Below are positions 24,441 to 35,790 of a DNA stretch of 64,000 bases, piece after piece (position 1 is the stretch's first letter; each line of letters starts with the position of its first letter). Position numbers and translations under genes: made by a program. This DNA is from Vicugna pacos (Eukaryota; Chordata; Mammalia; Artiodactyla; Camelidae), in contig NC_132991.1 of the NCBI RefSeq assembly GCF_048564905.1, forward strand, positions 52,769,501-52,833,500. Reading direction: 5' to 3'. Under the pieces are notes generated by a model. That model saw only the letters and a program-made list of their open reading frames with translations, was not told the DNA's origin and made no database searches.

Positions 24441-26234
24441 AACTCCAAGGGTTTTTGAAACCTTAACTGCAGGAAATGAGAAAAACTGACATTTGAAAAG
24501 TCAAAAATTAATTTGTTTTATTCTGTAGAGGCTTTATTTTACATTTAGAGGCAGACTGCTCTTTTGTTTAATGAAAAATCTTTTGAGTAGGTCTTTAAGT
24601 TACACAAAAATAAAGTGAAGGCTCAACTCTGGCATATAGAAGATTGGAATAATGTGACTTCAAGAGGCTAAACAATCCTGAACAGTAAAGTACACGATTG
24701 TCTTCATTGTGAGCACAGCTACATCATTGCAGATTCTGTGTCCTTTAGAAAAATGTCATTTTCTAAATGTGGATTTAGACTACATAGTTTTTGAGCATAG
24801 GTGTTGATCCTGGAGATGACTGCACAACTTGACATTAATTTTGATAGCATGCTTCCTTCTTCTCTGCCTTGAAGCTTGAGATCCTGAACTTAGGAAAGGA
24901 AAACTTGTTTAAAGGCACTTCTACTGGGGATAGTAAGGTGGCTTTACATGATGGGCTTAGACCTTCAAGGATGCAGAGAGATGCCTGTTAGGGGATCTCC
25001 ATGGAAGGAGCTGAGTTGTGTGTTCTGAGAGGTCTTACAGCAGTAATAGTGATTCTAGCTGATTCTAACTTCAGTTTGGGGAACTGGAGGAAGGGACTGA
25101 GCTCATGCTTGAGAGCAGTACCAGCCTGTGGATTGCTGGACTTGAGGAAAAAAAAGGTGACCTGCAGAGGAAGAATTCAGCAGTCTGAAGAAAGATGACT
25201 GCAGAGGAAAGTGACAGCCAGGAGAGATTGATTAAATAAGTAAACATTCATTGAGCATTCTCAAAATATTGGAATAGCAAAGGATCTCTGATTATTGAAA
25301 TCAAAATAGAGCATCAAATAAAAAAAATCTGAGACCCCTGGATTATAATCCCCAAATTCACATCTCTAACTGGCACCATATTTCTGAGCTCTAATGCCCA
25401 TATATCTAGCACATTCCAGACATTTTTAATCTGAATTCCTTTTGTTAGAAGCCATGTCCTTGAGAATGGGCACAGGGAGCTTTGCCAGGGAACTAAACTC
25501 ATTAACGAAAAGCAAGTCCAACCACATCTGGTTTGGAATTTTGACTCTACAATTTTTACCTCAAGTTACTCCTTCTGGTTATGATTTACTGCCATTACTT
25601 AGTGGTTCCTCTTGTAATCTGTCAGTGTGCTTGGGCTTCTCTACCAGACTCTGACCCTCTCTGCTCTTGTTTGCAGCATCAGCCCTTGTTCCTAGGTTTA
25701 CCTTCCCAGCTCTTGACTCATTTCCAGCCACCATCTATCTGCACAGCTGTACTCCTGATTCTGATGATCAGGGTGTCTGGTATTCACTTCACATATTCAG
25801 TAAATATTTGTCCCATGAGTAAATATCCCTTAGTAAATTCCTATACTTGATGATTTTAAGGGCTTCCTTTTGAGATGCCCTGGATTTCACTCAATTTCTA
25901 GTAGACTAACTTTGTGACATATTGATTGACATCCATGCATTCTTGCTCAAGGTCATCTCTCAGAATTAAGGATCTTAGACTTACTAAGACATAGGAATCC
26001 ACTGAAGATTTTTTTTAAAATCAAGATCTGTATCCTATTAAGGTTTGTTTTCCATCAGTTTGCACTTTGCTTTCATTTCCTGGTAACTTGAGCCCACCTG
26101 TCTTCATTTCTTTAGGATCCAAAACTGTTCTCAAGAAACTATTTGATATTTTTCATAAATTATACATCCTAAGGTGTTATGTACCCAGAAATACCTGCAT
26201 TTCATTAGTACAACAAAAAGTGGTGATTATTCAA

Positions 26235-26440
26235 CTCTTGCTCTGTCAGATATTGTGCAACATTTAATCCTCAAATCAACCCTGTGAGGTCAGAATTGTC
26301 GTTATTGTTAATTTACAGGTGTTAAAGCTAGGAAACAGAGAAGTTAAGTCAGTTGCTTAAAGGAAGAGAGTATTGATCCAGGCTTTGAACAACCCACACT
26401 TTCTGAATCTAGAGCCTGTGCTCAAACTATGGTAATCGTA
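26235..26440 (-). repeat. MIR SINE fragment
   Basis: CATTTAATCCTCAAATCAAC, CCTGTGAGGTCAGAATTGTC, TTACAGGTGTTAAAGCTAGG and GAATCTAGAGCCTGTGCTC are the antisense MIR order, nearly full length. Confidence 0.88.
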
Positions 26441-27654
26441 AGACTTAGATTGGTTCACATTAAGAAAATGAAGTTACGAATTGTGTTGCAGGGTGGTGTT
26501 AGTAAGCATAATACCCGTCATTGAAAGTACAGCTCCCAGTCAGCTGCCTGTCCTCGTAAACAGCAATACATGAGGCCAAGGATGCTACTTTTCCTGGCAG
26601 CGTCCAAATCCAAATAAGGACAAACAGATTTTTTAAGCTACATGTTTTTGGATTATAACTGTGCAGTTTTGAAAAGCAATAGCCTCTAGGGACACATCTG
26701 AAAGCAGCATTCATAAGATACTGGCATTTGCATTTCAAAATGTCTTGTTAAGAAACCTACAAGAAATCATATTCATTAGGGAATTGTGCTTTAATCCCTC
26801 AAAGAGGTTTACAATACGAATTCTATCAGAAACTCTGTTTTTATTTTTCTTACTCAAATCATATTTCAAGAGAGATTTTGCGTTATGATTTGTTTTGTTA
26901 ACTGAACCCCTGCAGCCACTAAGTCTTAGTGGGAAAAGGGGTGTGTGTGTGAAAACAATTCAAAATTTCTGTTTTATCCTGCTTTATTATGCATAGACCT
27001 TTTTTGCAGTTCAGCCAAAATTTTTTTTAAAATGCCTCTCTGGAATACTTACTGAAGCATTTTTTTCCAGAAAGAAAATTTTCCATTAAAAAAAATCTCA
27101 GAAGTCAGCATTTTTTAAATTTCAACTTTGAAAGAAAAGAAATTCTTCTTCATCCCATCTCCTTCTAAATCATCTCTGTTTTGCTAACATTCCTAAGGCA
27201 AGTGCAATTTTAATAATTACACATACATCTTAACAAAAACATCCTCAATTTACTTCTGTGTCTTACCAAGTCTATAGGAAATTGAACCAGATCAAGTATT
27301 TTTGCTCTAAAATTTCTTGAGTTGTTATTTTAATCATAAAGTGACAGCCTTGAAGATACATACAAAGTATTCTTAGGTCTGACCAGTGGAATGATAGTAA
27401 ATGTTTAACCACTGGCTCTCCAGAAAAATCACTAATCATAATTTGCAGCATTTGGCAACTTCCATGGTATAAATACTTCCAGTTGCAAGATATCAATGTG
27501 ACATCACTGAAGGCAGATTTGGAAGAAGATGTACCTCAGTGCACATACCTCTGGGTCTGACAACTCTGACAGCATGTGAGCTTTCATCAAAACTTCCAAT
27601 GAGTCTTTGAAATTGCCTTCTAGTCAGATGTGACTAAAGGGATGCAGATGAGAA

Positions 27655-27900
27655 CTGTGCCTAACAGCCAGGGTCTAGAGTTGGGCTGCGAAGGCCCTAA
27701 CTCCACACTTTAAGGTACTCACTGGGTTGGTTAAGCTACGTAACTTTTCTGTGACTCTCTTTGCCCCTACGTAAAATGGTGATAATAAAGTTTCTATCTC
27801 ATTAGGATGGTTGTGATTATGAAACACAATAGTGTCTTAAAATACTTAGAAGAGTTCTTGGCACATAGCAGACTACAATAATAGGTTATTAGTAATAAGT
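27655..27900 (+). repeat. MIR SINE fragment
   Basis: Sense MIR: AAGCTACGTAACTTTTCTGT, CTACGTAAAATGGTGATAAT, TCATTAGGATGGTTGTGATT and TTGGCACATAGCAGACTACA. Confidence 0.85.
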
Positions 27901-28064
27901 GGTAGGTATTGTTTTTGCAGAATTTACAATTTCAACTGTCAGGATATTTTACACATTGTCATCTAAATCTTTCAGAGGGCATTAAAAATCATCTTGCTTG
28001 ATAGCGATAGCCTGAGAGGAGCCAGTTATAGAAAGAAGAGCCCTAAGTAAGAAGTCATACCTTG

Positions 28065-28275
28065 GTTTCTAGTTCCAGCTTTGTTAAAGTCTAGGTTTGT
28101 GACCTTTGACAAACGAGTTTACTTCAAGAGCTGTAGTTCTCTCATTAGTAAAGTAAAGTATAGAAAGTAATGACACCCTGCCAACTGCACTGGATTGTGG
28201 TGAGACTAAAATGAGATAACAAAGCTAAGAGCTCTCAGAATGGTACAAATGTGGGGTATTGTTATTAATCCAATT
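28065..28275 (+). repeat. MIR SINE fragment
   Basis: TTCTAGTTCCAGCTTTGTTA, GTTTGTGACCTTTGACAAAC, CTCATTAGTAAAGTAAAGTA and GGATTGTGGTGAGACTAAAA follow the sense MIR pattern. It lies only about 165 bp from the previous MIR in the same orientation. Confidence 0.78.
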
Positions 28276-29151
28276 TAAAAAACATGATGCCATGATAGCA
28301 TTAAAAGAGTGAAAAGTTTGGTGTCATTTGAGTAAAATTGAGGAATGTGTTGTAAGAGCTGGGATGTTTTGTTGTCAAGAGGAAAAAAAATTTGTACCAT
28401 AAAGCAATAAAGCAGTTTTTTTTCCCACAAAAGAGCAAGTTTCAAGTGAAAAGGAACTATATTTTGAAATGTAACATAAGTTTAAATAAATTAGGGATCA
28501 TGGGGAACTATGTTAAAAAATATCCATGAAATCATAATTTTCTGGGAGAAGGAAATACAACAGAAAAATTAATAAAGAAAGCATATAATATTCTATCAAA
28601 TGAAAGACAAAATACTTAGGCAAACCGAATAGTTTAGTATTATATCTTTACAAGATGAATAGTGTAAATCTCCAAATAATTATTAAAAGTGAAAGTTCTT
28701 AATTTCTATATAAATATAAAAAATTAAGTGTCCAGGGCAGATTGAAGAAATCTAAGTATGTTAAGTTCAACAAATTGTGAACAATAAGGAACAAAAAATT
28801 GAAGGCAAAGAAATTATAGGAACAATATCTGATTTTTTTTGATTTACACTTTGTCTGTTCTCATAGAAGGATCATATATATTTATACACATTCAGTGAAA
28901 GTTAACCAAAAGTCATTCTAAAAGTATACTTATTTTTGTCTTAGTTTATGACTCCACACCATGCTTTAGCAGAGGAGTTCTGTTCTGGGGACAAGAAAAT
29001 CACCTATGCATCATGGTCCTCATCACACCCTTTTCTGTCAGTTACTAGTGAAAATTCCCATCGTCTGAAATCTAAAAGTTCAGTACGTGATATAGGAAGA
29101 ACTCCAAGTTTCTTTGTTTAGGGGAAAACAAATCAAAATGAAAGAAGTCTC

Positions 29152-29690
29152 TTCAGCTATAAAAAAGAATACAATAATGTCATGCTTTGCAGCAACATGG
29201 ATGGACCTAGAGATCATCATTCTAAGTGAACTAAGCCAGAAAGAGAAAGAAAAATACCATATGATACCACTCATATGTGGAATCTGACCAAAAAAAAAAA
29301 GAGGACACTAATGAACTCATCTACAAAAAAGAAACAGACTTGCAGACATAGTAAACAATCTTATGGTTACTGGGGGAAAGGGATGGGAAGGGATAAATTT
29401 GGGGGTTGAGATATGCAAATGTTAGCCACTATATATGAAAATAGATTAAAAAAATTTCTTCTTATAGCACAGGGAACTACATTCAATATCTTGTAGTACC
29501 CTTTAATGAAAAAGAATATAAAAATGAATATATGTATATGCATGCCTGGGACATTGTGCTGTACATGAGAAATTGACACACTGTAACTGACTGTACTTCA
29601 ATAAAAAAAATCATGATCAAAAAACATAGTCCACACCAGAAACTGACACTGTAAGCTGACTATACTTCAATTAAAAAGAAGAAAAAAAAA
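29152..29690 (+). mobile_element. 5'-truncated L1 3' end with doubled tail
   Basis: CAGCAACATGGATGGACCTA, CATATGATACCACTCATATG and CAGGGAACTACATTCAATAT identify the end of ORF2 and the 3' UTR. Two L1-like 3' termini follow each other: GACTGTACTTCAATAAAAAA ending near 29610, and CTGACTATACTTCAATTAAA ending near 29678. Oriented opposite to PDE1A. No clear target duplication. Confidence 0.87.
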
Positions 29691-30729
29691 AAAGAAAAAT
29701 GTTACCTTCCATGAAAGGCAGAGGGAAAAATATGAAATTAAAAATTTGTACTTAATTACTGAAAATATACATAAATTTATGAGCTGGGGAATTTAAGTAG
29801 ACTTGGGAACAGGTGGAGGCAAGACATTCATAAGGTACCTTTTTACCTTTTTTTAGATTTTTGAATCATATTTTAATTTATTACCTATTAAATAACATTA
29901 CTGTGTGTAATTCCTCTACACATTAATATATAAAAACTTCAATCTCACACCAGACAACATTTCTCTCCTGCCCCATGCTCAGGCCTGCCCCAGGCAGGGA
30001 CCCTGTAGAAGAGAAGGGAACGATGGATGTCTTCACGTTCCACATTCCGGCCCCTGTCCCACTCTGTCCCACTCACTCTGCTGCTTCTCGTTGTTCAGCA
30101 CTGTGTGTTGAGGGAGGCAGGAAATAACAGTCAAAGGGTCTTAACAAGATTGGTGGGTTTGTTGTCACCTCTGTGACAAATGCCCAGATGCTAGTTGTTT
30201 ATTTTTTCCCTCTTAGGGAGCTTTTATGCACCCTTCAGAGACAGCTCACTACACTAAGAGGGCATCTTGAACATTGTATGTTCGCTGATATTTGAGCTGA
30301 ATTTTCACGATTTCTACCCTGGCTTCTATATCAATAATTACCCTCCGAAGCCTGTTTTTCACCCTCTGAAGTCAATATTCTTTGGTCAATCCCTTTGAAA
30401 GACCTCTATTCCACCTGTCTGCTGACTTTGAAAAAACTCAGTACTTATTTGTGCTAAACTCCAGAAGTGCATGACTCTCTCTCCACAGGGTTCCTCTTAC
30501 CTCTGAATCAGTCTGCCACCTTTATCTTTCCTGAGATGAGAGTCAGGAACTAGTCTCAGCACTCTCTGGACTCCAACAGACCCTGGTCAGATCCCCAAGA
30601 GCTGTCACATCATGCTGCCTTGAGTCTTCTGTTAGCTCTAGGGTCCTCAGGACCCCTCCCATGACTTGAGGTCAGGGGTAAGAATTCCCTTAGAGAGGAA
30701 AGAGAAAATACACAGCTCTCCCTTTAGGC

Positions 30730-30944
30730 CAGGATTTCTTAAACTCCATACTATTGACATTTCGGGATGGATAACTCTTTGTTGCGGGGGATTTTCCTGT
30801 GCATTGTAAGATGTTTCACAGCATCCCTGGCTTCTACCCACTATATAACAGTAGCATGTCTCCATCAACCAAACCGAGAAAGTCTCCAGAAATTGCCCAG
30901 TGACCCGTGGAGAGCAAATCATCTGGCTGAGAGCCACAGTACTG
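30730..30944. mobile_element. hAT-type MITE (MER family)
   Basis: CAGGATTTCTTAAACTCC at the left end, TGTGCATTGTAAGATGTTTC, CAGCATCCCTGGCTTCTACC and AGTCTCCAGAAATTGCC match a well-known mammalian hAT MITE, and the right end GAGAGCCACAGTACTG is an imperfect inverted copy of the left. I do not give a subfamily name. The open frames across it (both strands) are chance. Confidence 0.7.
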
Positions 30945-31521
30945 GGCTAACAACTCTCTTCAAAAAAATTCCCATTTTCTAATCTCCTTACAGCTCCGCT
31001 AGTTATGAGGCTGGTGATGAGGTTTAGGTGATAATCAAATACACAAATACACATTTGGGACTGCCCCTTAGCAAGCTCTGCACAGAGGGTCTGACAGACA
31101 CATCTCATGAGACTCTGTGGGCATGTGACACCCATTTGCTCAGAAGGAACTCTGAAATCTTGAGGTAATAGGAAAATTCTTATATCAGTGAAAATATGTA
31201 TAAGCCTACATTTATCTGTCTCTATTTAAAAATCTGAGCCTAAGGACAATGAGAGTAGGGGGAGAGGAGACTTCAATGTGTTTATTTTATGACTTCATGG
31301 ATTGAGTATTTGTGATATTCAAGCATTTGGATTAAAATATATATTTGTTAAAGAAAGGATCATAGTCCTTACATGGCTGCACAAAGAACATTTTAAGTTT
31401 TAATAAGATTTTGATTTTGATTTCATGACTAAGATATGAAAGGAGGGTTAAAAAAAAAAAAAGACGGGAAAAAAATGGATAGAGCCAAAAAATTTAAAAG
31501 GGAGAGGAGGTTAAAACTTAC

Positions 31522-31635
31522 CTTGTTTCATCGATATAAACTGCTTCCAACACAGATGCTGCATATTCAATATTCTTCTTTAAGTCTACAACATTAACAT
31601 CACCTTTTTCCAGCTGCTTCACCAAGCATCTTAGT
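31522..31635 (-). CDS. PDE1A: PDE1A coding exon: end of first calmodulin-binding region
   Basis: This 114-nt exon starts one base before a codon boundary and ends with two bases of an Arg codon. It reads LRCLVKQLEKGDVNVVDLKK and then a helix ending AVYIDET, about residues 35-72 in PDE1A2 numbering. LRCLVKQLEKGD is the C-terminal half of the first calmodulin-binding site, whose N-terminal half lies on the alternative first exons. The region after it belongs to the autoinhibitory segment. On the gene strand the acceptor is GAAATAG before ACTAAG, with a T-rich tract about 20 nt further up, and the donor is the strong AAG|GTAAGT. It is the first exon common to the PDE1A isoforms I remember. The next exon downstream is 20 kb away. 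Human PDE1A has Arg where this has Lys in QLEKGD. Confidence 0.95.
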
Positions 31636-32000
31636 CTATTTCAAAAAATGGCCAAAACAGAGAGAAAAATAAAAAGATTTATTATAACTATATGGAAATT
31701 AGCTTGCTATTAAATATACACATTGAGTTATATTTTCAATTTATCTTTGCAGGTCATAGAAATATTTTCAGGTATTTTGGGTATAATCAAGATCAGTCTT
31801 TGTCTCTTAAACAACAAGCAGAAATTATATTCACCTCTCAATAATATTAGGTCTGTAGGTTGCCAGTTTAGATACCATATTTCAAGGACAATTTTTCTGA
31901 AAAGTCAAAACAATATAGATGTTTTCATAAAACTATTCCTAACACTAGAATGTATTGTATGGCTGTTTTGTTTCCTCAGAATTGGCACTAAGAGAATATT

Positions 32001-32076
32001 TAAAGGATACTCTTTTTTTAACATTTTTTATTGATTTATAATCATTTTACAATGTTGTGGTAAAGGATACTCTTTT
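32001..32076 (-). mobile_element. 44-bp L1 3'-end insertion with perfect 16-bp target duplication
   Basis: TAAAGGATACTCTTTT stands at 32001-32016 and again, identical, at 32061-32076. Between them, 32017-32060 is the reverse complement of the L1 3' terminus (AAAATGATTATAAATCAATA then AAAAATG), the same terminus as in the L1s ending at 35790 and 15840. This is a retrotransposition event truncated to its last 44 bases. On the insertion strand the target cut reads TC|AAAA, close to the L1 endonuclease site TT|AAAA. Confidence 0.92.
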
Positions 32077-32299
32077 GATTACTATTATAGCAATTATTCA
32101 CTGTGTATAGCAATAAAAACAAACATAAAAGGAAAAAATCTGAGAAAATATAATTAAGATGAGAAAAAATATATGTATGTATGCTTAGTGTTTTTACTGC
32201 AATGGTTTTTCATCTGAGGCAAACCTGTAAAATACTTTCTCTTGTTTTTGCCCATAGGATGATGTGTAACAACTGTTTGAGAAATTTTAAAGCATGTGT

Positions 32300-33605
32300 G
32301 GATTCCAAAATTCATACAGAATCAAGGAGCTAGAACAGTCAAAACAAACTTAGCAAAAAGAACAAAGTTAGGGGATTTACCCTACTTCAAGACTTATTTT
32401 AAAGCTACAGTAATCAGTACAGTTTATAAATGGCATAATATAGTGTATTATTAGCACCAAAATAGTTCAATAGATCAGTGGAACAGAATATAAAGTCTAA
32501 GAATGAGCTGTAATGGAAAAGAATCTGAATATATATATATATATATTCTGAATATATATATATATTCTGAATATATATATATATATATAAAACTGAATCG
32601 ATATAAACTGAAACCAACATTGTAAATCGACTAAACTTCAATAAAAAATAAGAATTAAAAAAATAAAAACAGACCAACAAATATATAGACAATTTATTTT
32701 GGAAAAAGTTGCAAAGATAATTTAAAGAAAAAAAGGATAGATTTTACAACAAATAGTACTGTATCAACAGAAGTTTCTATGTGTAAAAGAAACTTTGATC
32801 CATACATGCATCACAGATCTAAATGTGTATCTTCAAACTATAAACTAGAAGAAAATATAGGAGAAAATCTGACAAAATATGTGCAAGCTCTATATACTGA
32901 AAACTACAGCTGAAGCAAAATAATAATAAGATATAATCAAACAGCTATTAGAATGACTAAAATTAAAATAACTGATCATACCAAATATTGGCAAATATAT
33001 AGAGCAATTTAAACTCTCATACACTGCTGCTGGGAATGTAAGTAGGTACAATCACTCTGGAAAACAGTTTCTTAAAAAGTTAAACATGTATCTACCATAT
33101 GACTCAACCATTCTATTCTTTGGTGGAAAGAAAAATAAACATATGTCCTTAAAAAGACTTCTACATCAATATTCATAGCATCTTTATGTGTAATAGCTCC
33201 AAACTGGGAACAACCCAAATGTGTTTATCCACAAGTAAATGGAAAAACAAATGGGCATATCCACCCAAAGAAGTTCCACTCAGCAATAAAAGGAACACAC
33301 AATTGATACACACAATGACATGAGTGAATCTCAAATAATTATGCTGAATGAAGTAAGACGTGTGCATGCTATATGATTCCATTTATATAAAATTTTAGAA
33401 AATGCAAGCTATTCTTGCAGTGGCAGGAAGCAGATCCAGAGGCTGGGAATGAGGAGAGGAAGGAAATTACAAAGGAGCTCAAGGAAATTTTGAGGGTAAT
33501 GAAAACGTTAATTTTCTTGATTGTAGTAATGGCTTCATAGATGTATACATATGTCCACACTTACCAAATTGTAAATTACAAAATGAAATATGTAATCAAT
33601 AATTT
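32300..33605 (+). repeat. Old L1M ORF2-end and 3' UTR, interrupted
   Basis: CCAAAATTCATACAGAATCA, AATAGATCAGTGGAACAGAA, CTGCTGGGAATGTAAGTAGG, CAACCCAAATGTGTTTATCC and GGCTTCATAGATGTATACAT follow the L1 ORF2 C-terminal and 3' UTR order. It is riddled with stops and small indels, so old. A later L1 tail interrupts it at 32505-32648. The segment of ORF2 that should follow the interruption is shortened. Oriented opposite to PDE1A. Confidence 0.82.
32498..32655 (+). mobile_element. L1 3' tail nested in the older L1M
   Basis: CTGTAATGGAAAAGAATCTG and ACATTGTAAATCGACTAAAC plus TTCAATAAAAAATAAG form the last part of an L1 3' UTR, breaking the ORF2 text of the surrounding L1M. TAAGAAT at 32498-32504 and 32649-32655 may be a short target duplication. 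Within it, units beginning TCTGAATATAT at 32524, 32547 and 32566 form a small AT-rich tandem array. Confidence 0.75.
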
Positions 33606-34392
33606 GAGATTAAAAAGGATATATGTTAAATAGATGCTTCTGTTACATATCTGTTTTTCATCAGTTTAATTAAAATATTTAAAAATTTAATATATACTAT
33701 CAAAGACATTAAACAAAATCTAAAGCAGCATTAAACTGTTAATGATCTCTCTCCAAAGAGAATGATGCTAATCTTTGATAATTCATAAGACTTTAAAAAT
33801 CAGCCTGAATATTATGTACTGAACACTCTTTGATGTTCTTAGCTTTTTGGAGGGACTTCCTCAGCATCTAATGAACAGAACACTTGAAAGAAGACAGAAA
33901 TGAAAATAGAAACACCATCTTTGAAAATAATTGATTGGCTCTGTGATTTAATCAAACAGTTGCAGAAGAAAAACAATTTCTACCTTTGAACAAAGAGTAC
34001 TGAGCTGTAGAAAATGATTATTTTTTTAATCCAAATATAGAACTGCCAGCTTCCAAATGAAAAAATACTCAATATAAAATGATGTAGTTTTCATAATCTT
34101 TACTTCATATACTCTGTTTACTTTCTAAGATACCACTGCATGATCCTATCTTGCAAGAGGACCACCTACATAACTAAGAATATTCTCATACTGAAAAATC
34201 CTGTGTGTCTATTCATGTCTTCATTAATTCCAAGCTAAAAATTCCCAGGATATCTCTAATGTTACAGAGCATGAATGGTATATACATTAATAATTTAAAT
34301 TTAAAAGAAAATTGATAATCATGTTCCTATCAATGTCCCCATTTTTGACCTAACTGAAATACAAAAGTGAGAAGGATATGGTGTTAAGAATG

Positions 34393-35790
34393 CCATTCGA
34401 CAAAGGAGGCAAGAATATACAATGGAATAAAGACAGTATCTTCAGCAAGTGGTGTTGGGAAAACTGGACAGCAGCATGTAAAGCAATGAAGCTAGAACAC
34501 TCCCTTACACCATACACAAAAATAAACTCAAAATGGATCAAAGACTTAAACATAAGACAACATACAATAAACCTCCTAGAAGAAAATATAGGCAAAACAT
34601 TATCTGACATACATCTCAAAAATGTTCTCCTAAAACAGTCTACTCAAGCAATAGAAATAAAAGCAAGAATAAACAAATGGGACCTAATGAAACTTACAAG
34701 CTTCTGCAGAGCAAAGGAAACCATAAGTAAAACAGAAAGACAACCTATGGAATGGGAGAAAATTTTTGCAGATGAAACCGACAAAGGCTTGATCTCCAGA
34801 ATATATAAGCAGTTCATACGACTTAATAAGAAACAAACAAACAACCCAATCCAAAAATGGGCAAAAGACCTAAACAAGCAATTCTCCAAGGAAGACATGC
34901 AAATGATCGATGGGCATGTGAAAAAAATGCTCAATATCACTAATTATCAGAGAAATGCAAATCAAAACTGCAATGAGGTATCACCTCACACCAGTCAGAA
35001 TGGCCGTCATTCAAAAATCCACAAATGACAAATGCTGGAGAGGCTGTGGAGAAAGGGGAACCCTCCTACACTGCTGGTGGGAATGCAGTTTGGTGCAGCC
35101 ACTGTGGAAAACAGTGTGGAGATTCCTCAAAAGACTAGGAATAGACTTACCGTATGACCCAGGGATCCCATTCCTGGGCATATATCCAGAAGGAACCCTA
35201 CTTCAGGATGACACCTGCACCCCAATGTTCACAGCAGCACTATTTACAATAGCCAAGACTTGGAGACAGCCTAAATGTCCATCAATGGATGACTGGATAA
35301 AGAAGAGGTGGTATATTTATACAATGGAATACTACTCAGCCATAAAAACCGACAACATAATGCCATTTGCAGCAACATGGATGCTCCTAGAGAATGTCAT
35401 TCTAAGTGAAGTAATTCAGAAAGAGAAAGAAAAATACCATATGAGATCGCTCATATGTGGAATCTAAAGAAAAACAAAAACAAAAACAAACAAACAAAGC
35501 ATAAATACAAAACAGAAACAGACTCATAGACATAGAATACAAACTTGTGGTTGCCAAGGGGGCGGAGGGTGGGAAGGGATAGATGGGATTTCAAAATTGT
35601 AGAATAGATAAACAAGATTATACTGTATAGCACAGGGAAATACACACAAGATGTTATGGTAGTTAACAGAGAAAAAAATGTGACAATGAATATACATATG
35701 TTCATGTGCAACTGAAAAATTATGCTCTACACTGGAATTTGACACAATATTGTAAAATGATTATAAATCAATAAAAAATGTTTAAAAAAC
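34393..35790 (+). mobile_element. 5'-truncated L1 with ORF2 C-terminus and 3' UTR
   Basis: The best-preserved LINE here. An open frame at 34378-35028 reads KGGKNIQWNKDS, KWCWENWTA, TPYTKINSKWIKDLN and LLEENIGKTLSDI. A second frame, +1 relative to it, covers 34955-35467 with [34 protein letters not shown] and [10 protein letters not shown]. One frameshift between 34955 and 35028 therefore separates the parts. The C-terminal C-x3-C-x7-H-x4-C motif of L1 ORF2 is intact. The reverse transcriptase and endonuclease domains are missing through 5' truncation. The 3' UTR ends GATTATAAATCAATAAAAAA near 35790. Oriented opposite to PDE1A. Confidence 0.93.

Larger units (their letters stand above)
11546..31521. 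other. PDE1A intron (19,976 bp)
   Basis: Large intron between the first calmodulin-site exon and the inhibitory-region exon. The named repeats are listed separately. I see nothing assignable in about 11550-13730, 14690-15670, 15850-17490, 17740-18840, 20100-21310, 22100-22710, 22860-24050, 24440-26230, 26450-27650, 28280-29150, 29700-30725 and 30950-31520. None of the open frames there resembles a known protein, and I saw no alternative exon with a convincing frame and splice sites. Confidence 0.6.
1..31635 (-). other. PDE1A: PDE1A gene, partial (internal exons and introns)
   Basis: Five minus-strand exons in collinear order encode a continuous stretch of calcium/calmodulin-dependent phosphodiesterase 1A, roughly residues 35-241 of PDE1A2. 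The enzyme hydrolyses cAMP and cGMP to 5'-AMP and 5'-GMP in the cytosol and is switched on by calcium-calmodulin, linking calcium to cyclic-nucleotide signals. PDE1A is preferred over PDE1B and PDE1C because the catalytic exon reads IPVSCLIAFAEALEVGYSKY and HYIMLHTGIM; from memory PDE1C differs at these points. Introns in gene order are more than 32 kb, 19,976, 6,258, 2,834 and 1,016 bp. The protein matches my recollection of bovine PDE1A2 almost residue for residue. Neither the first exon nor the later catalytic exons are present. No other gene was recognised in the window. Confidence 0.95.
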
